DNA from: Amphibalanus amphitrite | Lineage: Eukaryota > Arthropoda > Thecostraca > Balanomorpha > Balanidae | Assembly: GCF_019059575.1 (NCBI RefSeq) | Contig: NW_024881626.1 | Location: 953,220-1,017,219 of the forward strand | Direction of reading: 5' to 3' | DNA: 64,000 bases | Part shown: one piece after another, positions 9,539 through 21,500 of the stretch | Numbering within the stretch: position 1 is the stretch's first letter | Layout: the number at the start of each line of letters is the position of its first letter | The notes under the pieces: generated by a model | What the model saw: the letters and a program-made list of their open reading frames with translations, nothing else | The model's database searches: none | Told to the model about the DNA's origin: nothing | Program-made: the position numbers and the translations under genes

Positions 9539-12500
9539 GTGAGTCCGACAGCGGGTGAGGACAGATCGCGAAACCTGAATAGAGGCTCGAATGTGTCTGT
9601 GAGTCGCGAGCCTTAATCTTTAAAGTCTTGCATTTGTAACAGAACCACAGTCCATGCTACCTAAACGTTATTTCGGACTCCTTGGCTGCCTCGCCCGTGG
9701 CCAGCCGAAAGTCTTTTCGGTACAGTAAAGGACAAGTGAGGGGTCGCTCGGTGGACACTCACTGTGGGTCGCTCACCTCACTGTACCTTACAACAGTGTA
9801 AGGCACGGCAGAGGGGATAGTATCGTCGCTAAGCTCACTTCAAACCAATCTCCGGTCGGCATCGCCAAGGCGGAGCCGCTGGCCGTCCGGAGCCCTGTTT
9901 GTCGATGGGCGCCGGCACCGCCACAGGCCCCGTAGCTGTTTTCGGGCGGCTCCATCACAGGGACGTCGGTGTCGGCCGGCTCAATCACAGGGCGCCGCCG
10001 GCCGGCCGACTCAAGCCAGACGCCGCCGTGAGCCGACCTGCTCCGTGGCAGACGCCGCTGCGAGCCGTTCGCCAGTCGGTCCGGCCCCGCTCGGCTCAGC
10101 GCGGCCAGCCGGCCGGTCGGGCAGCGTCGGCTGGTGCTCGTGACACGGTAGCGTGCCGTGCGCGGTCCTTTGGCAGGCCGCCGAGGACGGACCGGGCCGA
10201 GCCGCCGCCCAAAGCTGCATGGACAGGCCGCCATGCCGCTCACGACCGCCTGGTAGCGGTTAGGCTGTCACATCAAGGAAGTTGTTGATCGCGAAAGGTA
10301 TTTGGGAAATTTAATCCCTGGAAGTCCCAAAACATGTAAATTTTAAATCGCGTGTTTTTGTTGAAGTAAGCTGAGTGGACTCGCTTCAGCCGGAGCTGCT
10401 AAAATTACCCTCGGAATCGGGAAGTGTCCTGTTCGGCCGGCCCACTGAGCCGTCCTTTGAGGAGCGGCCCGTCGCTGATCGCCTGCCCGGAGCCGTTCAG
10501 TGGCGTTCCGTGACTGTCGGACCGTGGGCGCCGCGTGCTCCGCCGACATGGCCGGTCCCGGGTGCTGTCACTGGCGCCGTGGGCAGGACACGTCGGCTCG
10601 GCGGCCGTCCTCGCCGCCGCTGCGGCACCCCCGAGCGCCGTCGCGGCACTGACGGCCCATCCGCGGCGGCCATTTACATATGAACGCGCCTGCCTGCAGC
10701 GGCGCGACCGGCGGCCGACGGCCATTATCGCCGTGCTGACACAACACCCATCAAAAGAGCATTACCCGTTTTTCTCGAGCGGGTAATTGCATTGTATGCG
10801 ATGACAATGCTCGGGCGCCGGCGGCCGGGAGACTGGGAAGGCCGCGCGGGAGATGACGGGCGTGGCGATGTCCGGGAGTGCGTGTGAAGGGGACGCCACG
10901 GGAGTCCACCTGGGCTGGGACGCTCGCGGACGCATGCTCAAATGTTTGTATTCAACTATAGTTTTGCGATATAACATATCACTAGCTACGATCACGATAA
11001 ATAGATGATCGGTTGCTGCGTTGAGGACAGAGGGGATGTATACTCGACTGAAGTTCCTGTAACGTCATTGTTGTGCAAGTGTGCCCGGTTTGAACGAGGG
11101 GTGGGTTCGAGGACGGGATATGACGCCATAGTGGTTCGCATCAGATCAGATAATCGTTGAAGGCCCGTCTCCATGGTGCACAATTCTGCAGGGGTACGAC
11201 GAAGCAGGTGATCTGGTGACCTTCACACACCACTTACACTGCAATGGATTCATACACCCAGACACAAGGAGGAACGACGTCAAAGCGTTTTTTTTCTCGT
11301 ATTTGCTCTGTTACTGGCAATATCGAAGAAGAATGAAGTGGGACCCGACCGTCATTACATTGCCATCAGTCAGTAAAACTAGTAGAAATGCAGACTGTTC
11401 TCACTTTGTCACTCCTACCTCATACGTGAGTGATCACGATGTCCGCCAAAATACGATTATGCCAAGCGTTCTGTCTTTTTTATTTTACAAAGAACGAATA
11501 TCCTCGGCGGCCGTCGTGCCAGCCTTGTCGTCCTACCCCTGAGTCGGCACTCCGGGTGACTCTCCCTTTCTCCAGACATGCCGACGCTGCCACTTACTGC
11601 GGACCACCTTGTTCTCGTTGGCTGCGCTTGTCAACCGTCATTTTACAGGCCAAAAGGCCGCCCATTACGTGAAAGTGCCCGTAGCCGCCTTATCTCCTTG
11701 TGAGAAACCGACAAGCTTGGCCTCTGATGGGATTTTAATGACCCATTTTCGAAATTTACACCTCGTCCTTGCTAGTGGGCCTGCTTCCAGGTCGATTGGC
11801 GCACATGGCTTGAATCGATCACGGTAAATCACACATCAGTTGTGTAAATCATGGCGCGGCTGGGACGCCCGATGGAGGGCGATCACTTAAAATTACATCG
11901 GTCACAGCACAGTGCCGTATAGGGAAATTCATCGAGGCAGCTGCGGACGCCGGCTGGCCTTGCCTCTAAAAGCTGTTCATCCAGAAGTATCTGACACATG
12001 TGACGGGCTAATTAATGCCTTGACCCTGTCGAACGGAAGATAAAGTGATTGACCTGACATTCCTTTCAAGCTCTAACTTTCGTAAAAGCTATGTATCAGG
12101 AACGTTAAACCTGCCAATATCGCACCATTGCGTTTCACCTACAGTCATGCATCAATCGTGTTTCTTGATCATTTCTTTCGGAAAACATTCATTTGTATTT
12201 CTACATATATGGCCTCGCTTTAACTGCTTTTCTCATGGCTGCAGTTGTGAGCGTACGACTACCAGCCGAGCCTGACCCTGTCCTCCTCTGTGACCAACAG
12301 CGACCCTGGAGCCGACCTACCGGCAGCTGCAGGCAATGCGGCTCGACATGTCGCCGTTCGTCATCATCTCCGTCATCGGCCAGGAGCTGCTGGCCGCCGG
12401 CAAGTACAGCGCCGCCGTGGTGGTGCTCGAGTCGGCGCTCAAGATCGGCACCTGCAGTCTGAAGCTGCGGGGGAGCGTCTTCTCGGCTCTGTCGTCCGCC

Positions 12501-15500
12501 TACTGGGCGATGAACTCGCTGGACAAGGTAGGTCGTAGGTGCCGGCGCACACACACCCGTCCAAATGTCACCGCTCGTCAGCGCCCGGCCTGATTCGGTG
12601 CCTGCTGATCAGCTTCAGGAATCAGGGGCCATCGCACTATCGGGACAGGATCGTCAGGGAAGGACGGAAGGCTAACACTAGGCTAGTCGATTTTGTCGGC
12701 TTAAAAGTGCCACCCGGTGGTATTTTCCACTCCACCCAGTTTCCGATTCATGCATATTCCTAAAGCACTGAGCAATGAGCATGCAGCGACCCGCTGCCGC
12801 TGCCAGGTGCCGCGCGATCAGCTGATTCCGAAACTGCCTTGCCGCAAAGGTCATTTCGGACAATTAAGACGTGAAACGCTGTGCCAATCGGTGAAAGTGC
12901 TGAGCGATGTTTGCGGTTTGGATGGCTTTTGTCTGACTAGAAATCGTAACCACTAAATGGTGTTTAATGGAAGCCAATGATGCATCCAATCGAACATAAT
13001 AATACAGAAACAATCAGCCGTGTCTTTTACCCAAAAATTACTCTTTTGCTGACTGCACACTATATGGAAGCGTCTCTTTGTGCATCGGGACTTCTCATTA
13101 GTTATCCAAATGCTACTTCTTTATTAGCAAACCCTGACCTTCAATATTAGCATATATATCTAACCCCAAAGTGCAGGTCCCGATAGCATGATAACGTTAC
13201 AGCAAAACTCTTTTACCGCCGCTTTTTGCTGAAGCGGTCATCTGACGCCGATCGAAGCGCACTGAGGTCTTTGGCGCACTCACAGCTTCAGGTGGCGTGA
13301 GGTCCATCAATGCTGCTCAGAGTGGCTGCGATAGGCGCCGGATAGTAGTGTCGGGCTAATAGCTTTGTTTTATCAGTTTTTTATTTTTGTTACCCAATCG
13401 TGTTCAATCATTTCCCTTCATATACCCAGAATCGTTGTTTATGAATGTCAGATACAGGTTCGAGTATCTATTGAACGAATGCATCATATGCTAAACGACC
13501 GATAAATGTACCTATCATTTTGAGAGCTTCAAAATATGTCGCTTCTATACATACGTATAAATAGGCATAAGCGTATCATAAATTATGAAGATGTAGATTG
13601 TAGGTATTGTTATAGCCTAAGGATTTTGAATGCAGCAATGTATGGTAGGTTTTATTCGAGGAGGTAGTCGTGTGCACACTTCTGTGAACTCACTTTTTGA
13701 AATTTCATTCTTGTTCTATTGAATTTCATACACCGCCAGTAAAACTCCGACAAACAAGACCAAATAGAGTCAGTTACTAATTTCCCTTCACTTTCACTTG
13801 GAATTGCTATAACTCGTGATCGTCCCAGTCCTGTTAAGGGAGTACTAAATAGTGCCCTATTTGCCTCAACTGCTTGTATTAGGGAGGGGTCACGCATCTA
13901 AAGCGACCAGTACCAACCAAGCTAACCCCGGCTCTGCCCGATCTGTGCCGCAGGCTATCAGCTACATGCAGCAGGACCTGAGCGTGGCCAAGTCGCTGGG
14001 CGACATTGCCGGAGAGTGTCGGGCGCACGGCAACCTCGGCTCGGCCTACTTCAGCAAAGGCAACTTCAAGGAGGCCCTAACGTCGCACCGCTACCAGCTG
14101 GTGCTGGCCATGAAGTGCAAGGACACGCAGGCGGCGGCGGCGGCGCTCACCAGTCTCGGTACGTACCGCCGCTACCGGCGCCCGCGCCATTAGAGACCCG
14201 CTGGCCGAGGCCAGAGTCCGCAGTTGGAAGCCCGGGGTTCAGAGTCTGAATCCCGGCTTACGGCGCATTTGTGCATTCTTCTTTGTGGTGTTTTTCGTCG
14301 CGACCGCTCGTCTCCGCCTCCTGTCACGGGAGGTGGTGTCCCGTCCGCGGTGTCCCGTTTCGCCGGCCCGCCTACCGTCTCTTGTTTGCATCCCACTCCC
14401 GTGCCTCTCTCCGGCGCTCAGCTCCTCTCCTTCTCCTCTGCAGAGGCCGAGTGCGCGGGACACGCCCTCCCGCCGAGCGGGCGGGCCGCGCCGTCCCGCC
14501 GGAAATTAGCCGGTGGCGCGGAAACGGTCCAGTTTTTGGTGGCGGCCGCCGGCGCCGGGCCGTCGCCGCCCGTGTGCGCCGCTGTGCGGCCCCGATGGCT
14601 GATAGGCAGCCCCTAATGCCCTGCCGGCATAAATTAGCGGCGAGGATAGGCAAAAACGGGCCGCTTTGCCGCGCTGAGTTTGGAGCGGTGGCGGCGACTG
14701 CCGGCAAGACTGACCTGGCCGTGGTCAGTTCGACCAGCAACCCCAGGCTGCTCCTCACGGCCAATCTGACCCTCCAACGGCTCTCCAGGTCCTTCCGATC
14801 GATCCACGGTAACATCCTAGGTCCTACCCACTCCAAGCAACTGTGAGAACGCATGCCTAAAAGATATGCTCTTAAGAAGCAACAGTTCGTAATTATGAAT
14901 GTTTGCGAGTTGTTCAAGTGGTCCGACACTAAGCACTCATCAAACGATACAAATTCTCTGAGCCGGGATATGAACATAGTGGCTCACTCGTGGCTCGCAG
15001 CCAACTCGCGGCTGGGCTTCCTCGGCTTTTCTCCGCGGTGCCGGCCGACCAGATGGCGTCGGCCGGCCAGCGGCGTTTTTGTTTTAGTTTTTGGTCTCGT
15101 CTGGGCTGCTGGGTTTCTTCCGTGGTCCGTTAGACCGGATTAATTGAGGGCTGCTTCTGGTGCGCCGAGCCGCGCCGGAGTCGAGATGCGCCGGGTCATT
15201 ACCTCCGGTAAAGCTCTCCATTATCTTTTCAATCGAGTGATTCCTAATTTGAAATTAGCTTCTTTTGTCGGATAAAGTTCCCCGCGGTGACAGGAATGTG
15301 GCTGTTTGCCGATTTATGCAGCAGCGCGCCGCTGTGAATCCGGCTGGCTGGTGGCCGGGCCGTCCAAATACGGAACGGTCGATGGAGCGCCATTGTCCGC
15401 TCCAATCGCGACATATATCGAACGGTGGCGGAAACACGGCAATGTAATTCAAATGCCATGTCGTCTGGACTGCCAATGAACAATGGGAATTCGTACCGGA

Positions 15501-18500
15501 AAATATTATTGAAAGGATTCGCCCATTTCCTGTGAAACCAGTCTTGAAGCCCATTTTGCTTTAATCTATGCATATTCATTGTTTTCGGTTACACACGAAT
15601 GAATTTAGTTCGTGTTCAAAAGGGAAACCAGGTCAATTCTAAGTATTGTCGTTGTGCTGAATTTTCAACTTCCACTTATCATAATCGTCCTTCATTATGC
15701 CAGTAAACATGACATAATTGTCCATGGTAATTTCTGGCTGTTGGACGAGTCCTATTTTGAGCCATTGATTATTCAGCTTGCGTGCGAAGCTGTGGCGCAC
15801 ACGGTCAGGGAGGCTGGTCGGGGCTGATGTCGGTGCCGATAGGAGCGGCGCCGGCTCCGTGTCCGCCCCCGGCCTGGCCCGGCCCGGTCCTCCGCGCCGC
15901 GCCTCCGCCGGCGGCCGCCGCTCGCCTGACCTCACCGCTATCGCCGCGGGTGTCCCACCGGACAGCCGCACACCGACTCGAGTGTTGCGTGATCGACTCC
16001 GCACCTCCGTCTCTGACCCCGCAGCCCGGTGACCGGCCGCTCCCTCCCCGTCCGCAGGCCACGTGTACACCGCCATCAGCGACTACCCGAACGCGCTGGC
16101 CTCGCACAAACAGTGCGTCCAGCTGGTGCGACAGCTGGGTGACCAGCTGCAGGAGGCACGTGAGATTGGCAACGTGGGCGCCGTCTACCTGGCCATGGGC
16201 GACTTCGACAACGCCGTGGACTGTCACATGGAGCACCTGCGCATCTCCAAACAGCTGGGCAACAAGGTGGAGGAGGCGCGCGCATTCAGCAACCTGGGCA
16301 GCTCGCACCACTACCGGCGCAGCTTCGACCAGGCCATCACCTTCCACCAGCAGGTGTTGCGTATCGCCCAGCAGCTGCGCGACCGCACCATCGAGGCGCG
16401 CGCCTACGCCGGCCTCGGGCACGCGGCGCGCTGCCTGGCCGACTACTCGCAGGCCAAGAAGTGGCACGAGAAGCAGCTGGACATGGCGCTCAGCACCAAG
16501 GACCGCACGGCCGAGGGCCGCGCCTGCTCCAACCTGGGCATCGTGTACCAGCTGCTGGGCGACCATGACGCCGCGCTGAAGCTGCACCAGGCACACCTGA
16601 ACATCGCGCGCCTGCTGCAGGACCGGGCCGGTATGGGCCGCGCCTACGGCAACATCGGTAACGCCTACAGCTCCATGGGCTACTACGAGCAGGCCATCAA
16701 GTACCACAAGCAGGAGCTGACCATCAGCAAGGAGGTGAACGACCGCAGCAGTGAGGCGTCCACCCACGGCAATCTGGCGGTGGCCTACCAGGCGCTGGGC
16801 ATGCACGAGATGGCACTGCTCCACTACCTGAGCCACCTGAACATCGCCAGGGAGCTCAAGGACACGGCCGGGGAGGCGTGCGCGCTCTGCAACCTGGGCA
16901 ACTGCCACAGCTCGCGCGGCGAGTTCGCGCTGGCCGTGCCCTATTACGAGCAGTACCTGATGCTCTCCCAGGAGCTGCAGGACGTCGAGGGCGAGGCGAA
17001 GGCGTGCCACTTCCTCGGCTACGCCCACTACTGCCTGGCCAACTACAGCGAGGCGGTGCGCTACTACGACCAGGACCTGGCACTCGCCAAGGACCTGCAG
17101 GACAAGATGAGCATGGGACGCGCCTACTGCAACCTGGGCCTGGCGCACGCCGCGCTCGGAAACTACGAGAAGGCCCTCGAGTGCCAAAAGTTCTTCCACG
17201 GTAAGTGACCTGAGATAATTTTCAGGAGCTTCGACGTTTGAACGACGAACTAAGCAACAATCGTGCATGTTCTAGCTGCTATTGCTCCTGGCTTCAAAAG
17301 CCCCTGGCATGTTTGCATTCGCTGAACCGCATACTTTATAAGCCATTTACATTTGTAGATGATTTATTGAGGAGAGGTACATGGAAACTGCTTGGTGAGT
17401 TTATTCGAACTAGAAATAAAGATATTATAAGCGTTGCGCTTGTGCCGGTATGGTTTATGTCTTTTCTCGGTTCACAGTAATCTCGTTAGCATTCTGCACC
17501 GTCTGCAGCATCCTGACCGAGCCGACGGTCACCCTGCAGCTCGCTGTCGGTCTATCATTCCCGCAGTACGTGACGGTAACTGTCCTCCTTCGCCAGCGAT
17601 CGCGCACATGATGAAGCACACGCAGGGCACGTTCCGCGCTCTGGGCAACATGGGCGACGCGCTGATGAAGATGGCCCAGTTTGACGAGGCGGTGCCCTAC
17701 TACCACAAGCAGCTGGCGGCGGCCAAGCAGAGCCGCGACCGGCCCCTGGAGGCGTGCGCGTACGGCGCGCTCGGCATGGCGCACCGCGTGCTCCGCCAGT
17801 TCGACAAGGCGCTCGGCTTCCACACTCAGGTGGGTGACGCGCGCGTCGTGTGCCGTGTGCGGGGTGGGGGCGGGGGAGGGGGCAGCGCGTCTGGCAGCGC
17901 GGCGGGGAGGAAACTGGTGCCGGACGCCGGACGGGTTTGTGGCGCCTCGGCCCGGCTACCGCCGATCTGTCGATGCTCGGCTAATCCCTCGTAGTATCAC
18001 CTGTCAGCCAATTATGTCACCTGGGTATAGGCTGATTGCATCTCTGTAAATGCCGTGCATTGTTCTTGCAGAGGGCCTTGACTGGCGATTGCGTAACGCC
18101 GGAGGCCCGGCTCGCCGCCAAATGTGATCAGTGTTCACGCACTGCGCGCAGCAATCGGCCCATCCGGTCGGCTGCACAGCTCGCTCGGGGGATAATCTGC
18201 TACCAGATAATGACCGCTGGTGATGGTCGTCATTTTTGCTGCCTCCGCTCAACGGTGATTATCGAAATTGCGGGCGGGCGTGACCTTGAATGCTTCATTT
18301 GCTTCGCCTGTGCGTTGCCGCATCATTTTTGTTGCCGAGGTTAGGTTATGCTGCCGTTGGGGCTGCTGCTCCCAGCGGCGGCTGCAGCTCGTAGCTCTCG
18401 CCTGGGAGGGCTCACGCGCCGCCAACATCTGTGAACCTACGCCTCCGTCGGTCGTTTTCACCCCGCTGAACGAGCGTCTGAACTTGGGCGCTATTTGAGC

Positions 18501-21500
18501 GCCGCTAATCGGCCTGTTGATCTTGCGTGCGTGTGTTTTCCGACGGTGTTTGTCGACGCTTACGAGCGCCGAACGGTCGGCTAATTAGTATTCGGGGCGC
18601 CGCGGGGCGGGCTGCAGCTCCACGGCGGCTGCGGCCGGCCCGGGCCGAGCTGCGGTGGCTCACCGCGGCGTGGTGGGACGGCTTATGAGCGCCCGAGCTG
18701 CGTGCCAGGCGGGCCCGCCGCGGTGGAGGGCAGAGGGACGCTGTGCTCTCACGTGTCACCGGATCCAGGGCCCAGTGCCAGTCTACGGCCGGCGTGCAGA
18801 CTCCTGCAGCCGGGGACGGAGCCGCCGGAACTGCCGACGCACGCTGATGAATGGTTGCCGGCCGGTGGGCACTGAATGGCAGCGTACGCGCCCCGAGCGC
18901 CGTCTCCCCTCCGCGGCCGCCGGACGCGCCGAGACGGGCCGCCCTCCGCCAGCGCCGGCTAATGGCATTAACAGCACCGGCCGGTCGGCATAATGGCAGA
19001 TAATGAAACGTATCAGGCCCGTTACAGCGCGGCCGGCAGCCGCCGCCGGCGCCCGACGCCAGCTTCATTAAAGGGACCCTCCCACCTTCAAAAAAGTTAA
19101 TGAATTGGCACGAAAGTGATGTCGCTCGGTTCAGAAAGAGCGAAAACGAATATGTACCAAATTTCATCGAAAAATATTCACCGGTTTTCAAGATATTAGA
19201 CTTTTACTTTTGTTTACTTTTTGGGATATCCGCTGTTCCTAGCGACTTTATTTGAAAGTGCGGCATTTGTTGCGCGCAAAGCAGCATATACCACCGCGTG
19301 CTACCAAACGTTTTAGTAAAAGATTTAAAAATCGTTAGATCTCCGCTGACGTCACAAATTCTAAGGGGGCATACCAATGCACTAGCCCCTTAGAATCCGA
19401 AAACTGCAAGTTTGAAATTCCATATCTCCGAATTAAGGCATTTGTCGATGTTGTGAGTGCCCAAACCGGTATTTGCAGGCCATGGCCACCAATTTGGCTA
19501 TCTCAACTCAAAACTAATGTTAAGGTGGGAGGGTCCCTTTAAACAAAGTTGTGCAATCCGCCACCGGGAGGCTGCTCCGCCGCGGCTGACCATGCACAGC
19601 AGGGCCGGCATTGGAGCTCAGATGCTTGCGAAACGCGCCAGTTAACCGTAGCAGGCGCCTGAAGCTGGTCATGGCGTGCCTAAGCGTTCCAGAGTATGAT
19701 CAAGTAATTTGTCAAGGCTATTTCCAACGCCCGACCAAAAATAGCCGCTACTGTTTGTTGGAAGATTCCCTACGCCCCACTGACCCTGTAGCGTCTTACA
19801 GCGAGCTGCAGTTTTGTTCGTAAATTGCGAAGGCATGTAGCACGTCGTTGCAGTGAAGCTTTAGAATGTTGGTTTAAGGTGTCGCCACGTTTAGACACAC
19901 ATCCGTTCCGTGTAACGTTTTAGATCGGAATGCAGTCGTACCTCCGTCCCCGTGGACTTGGTCATTGTTAGCGGATTAGATTCCGTGCCAGATTTCGTGA
20001 TAATCTGATAATATCAGGTAGCCAGATCTGAGCTTTACGAGGCTGAGCATGGACTCGGGCTGTTGTGAAGACCATAAGAAGGCTCTGTTCGGAAGGGGTG
20101 TCTGAGAAGGCTAGGGGGCTCGAAAGCCCTATTATCTACCTCCTCAGAGCGGTCTCTTCGACCCGAGAGTACCTGGAGAGAGCGGGACTGAGCGCGGCCG
20201 CCGCCGGCAGAGCGGCAGAGAGGTGAGAAATCGCCGGCCCACGGATCCAGCGCTGCTGAGCTGCCGCGCAATTACAGAGCGGACCGGGAGGCGGCCGACC
20301 GACCGACCGACCGCTCTGCTGCAGCGCGGCCGGGGCGGCGGCGCTGGCGAGTTACCCCGTAATGACAGGCCAGAGCGGTAACTAGAACAACGGGCAGCCT
20401 GCACTGGCCGACTCCTGAACTGGATACTCGTGTCGAACCTCGACCCGGCTGGGATTTCAGCGAATTGGCCACGGCGACTGCAACGCCACACAACAGAGGG
20501 CCTCGCGTCGGAGACTGCAGTGTGCGATAGAAAGATATCCCTGTAGCGGAATGTCGTGGGCCGGCCGGTGACTGCGACGCTGGCACAAAACTAACACGAC
20601 ACCGCGATAACTACAGATACAGCGGTATCGCCCGAAACACCAACATGAGCCCAAGTGATGCAGTGACGCATCGCACGTCAACCGCCGGACATTCTTTATT
20701 GAAGCGAACGGTGGAGAGCTGCAAAAAAATGCATCACAAGGCGGCTGCTTCATCAGGATTACGAAACCATGACGAAGCAGGAGCCGGCGGAATGCGAACA
20801 GTCGCTGCAGCGGCCCACCTGAAACCAAAGTGGCCCGGTGGGTAATGTATGCAGCCGATGGGCGCCCAGCACGATTCGCTGCAGTATTTTTCCACGCCAT
20901 TGGAGCCCGACATGGGCTGGTTTTGCCGGTTGGCCGGCGATGCTGCGGCGGCACTGTGACACTCTGTCAGTCAGTCTGTCGAGCCGGCGCCCGATCTGTC
21001 TGTCTGTCTGTCTGTCTGTCTGTCAGTCTGTCGGGCGGTCGGGGCTTGGTCTGTGTGACAGTCTGTCAGTCACTAGTCAGTCTGTCGAAGCGGTGCCCGA
21101 TACGTTTCCCGCTCTACCAGTCGGTCGAACTGGCGCCAGCACCGTGCCTGTCTGTCCGTCTGTCCCTCTGTCAGTCCGTCCGCCCGTCAGTCAGTCCGTC
21201 TGTCCTGTCCACCTGCCCGTCCTTCCGTTTGTCTGTCCTTCTGCTCGTCCGCTCGTCCACCCGTCCGTCCGTTCACCCGTCCGCGCCTGCTAACAAAGCC
21301 GTCAGCAGGACGGACCATGGACCTCTGGTGCTCCGCTGACCGACCGCGTTCGGTCACGCACCGGACACCGGTCCACTGCCACCGAGCTGCCGCCCCGTAA
21401 ACGCCGCGAACAAATGCCGCAAATAGACCGAGCCGAAACGATGGCAGAGTGCTTCCGCGAAAACGACGCAGCACTGAAGAGGTTTGAAATGATGGCTGAA

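Noticed and set aside
15805..17268. 487-codon minus-strand ORF
   Set aside because: Exactly antisense to TTC28 exon d; explained by strong third-position G/C bias of the TPR codons. The same applies to the minus ORFs at 25833-27059, 29490-30527 and 25110-25709.
20825..20845. AAGTGGCCCGGTGGGTAATG as the donor end of the missing TTC28 N-terminal exon
   Set aside because: It lies downstream of five later exons and its upstream frame shows no TPR sequence.
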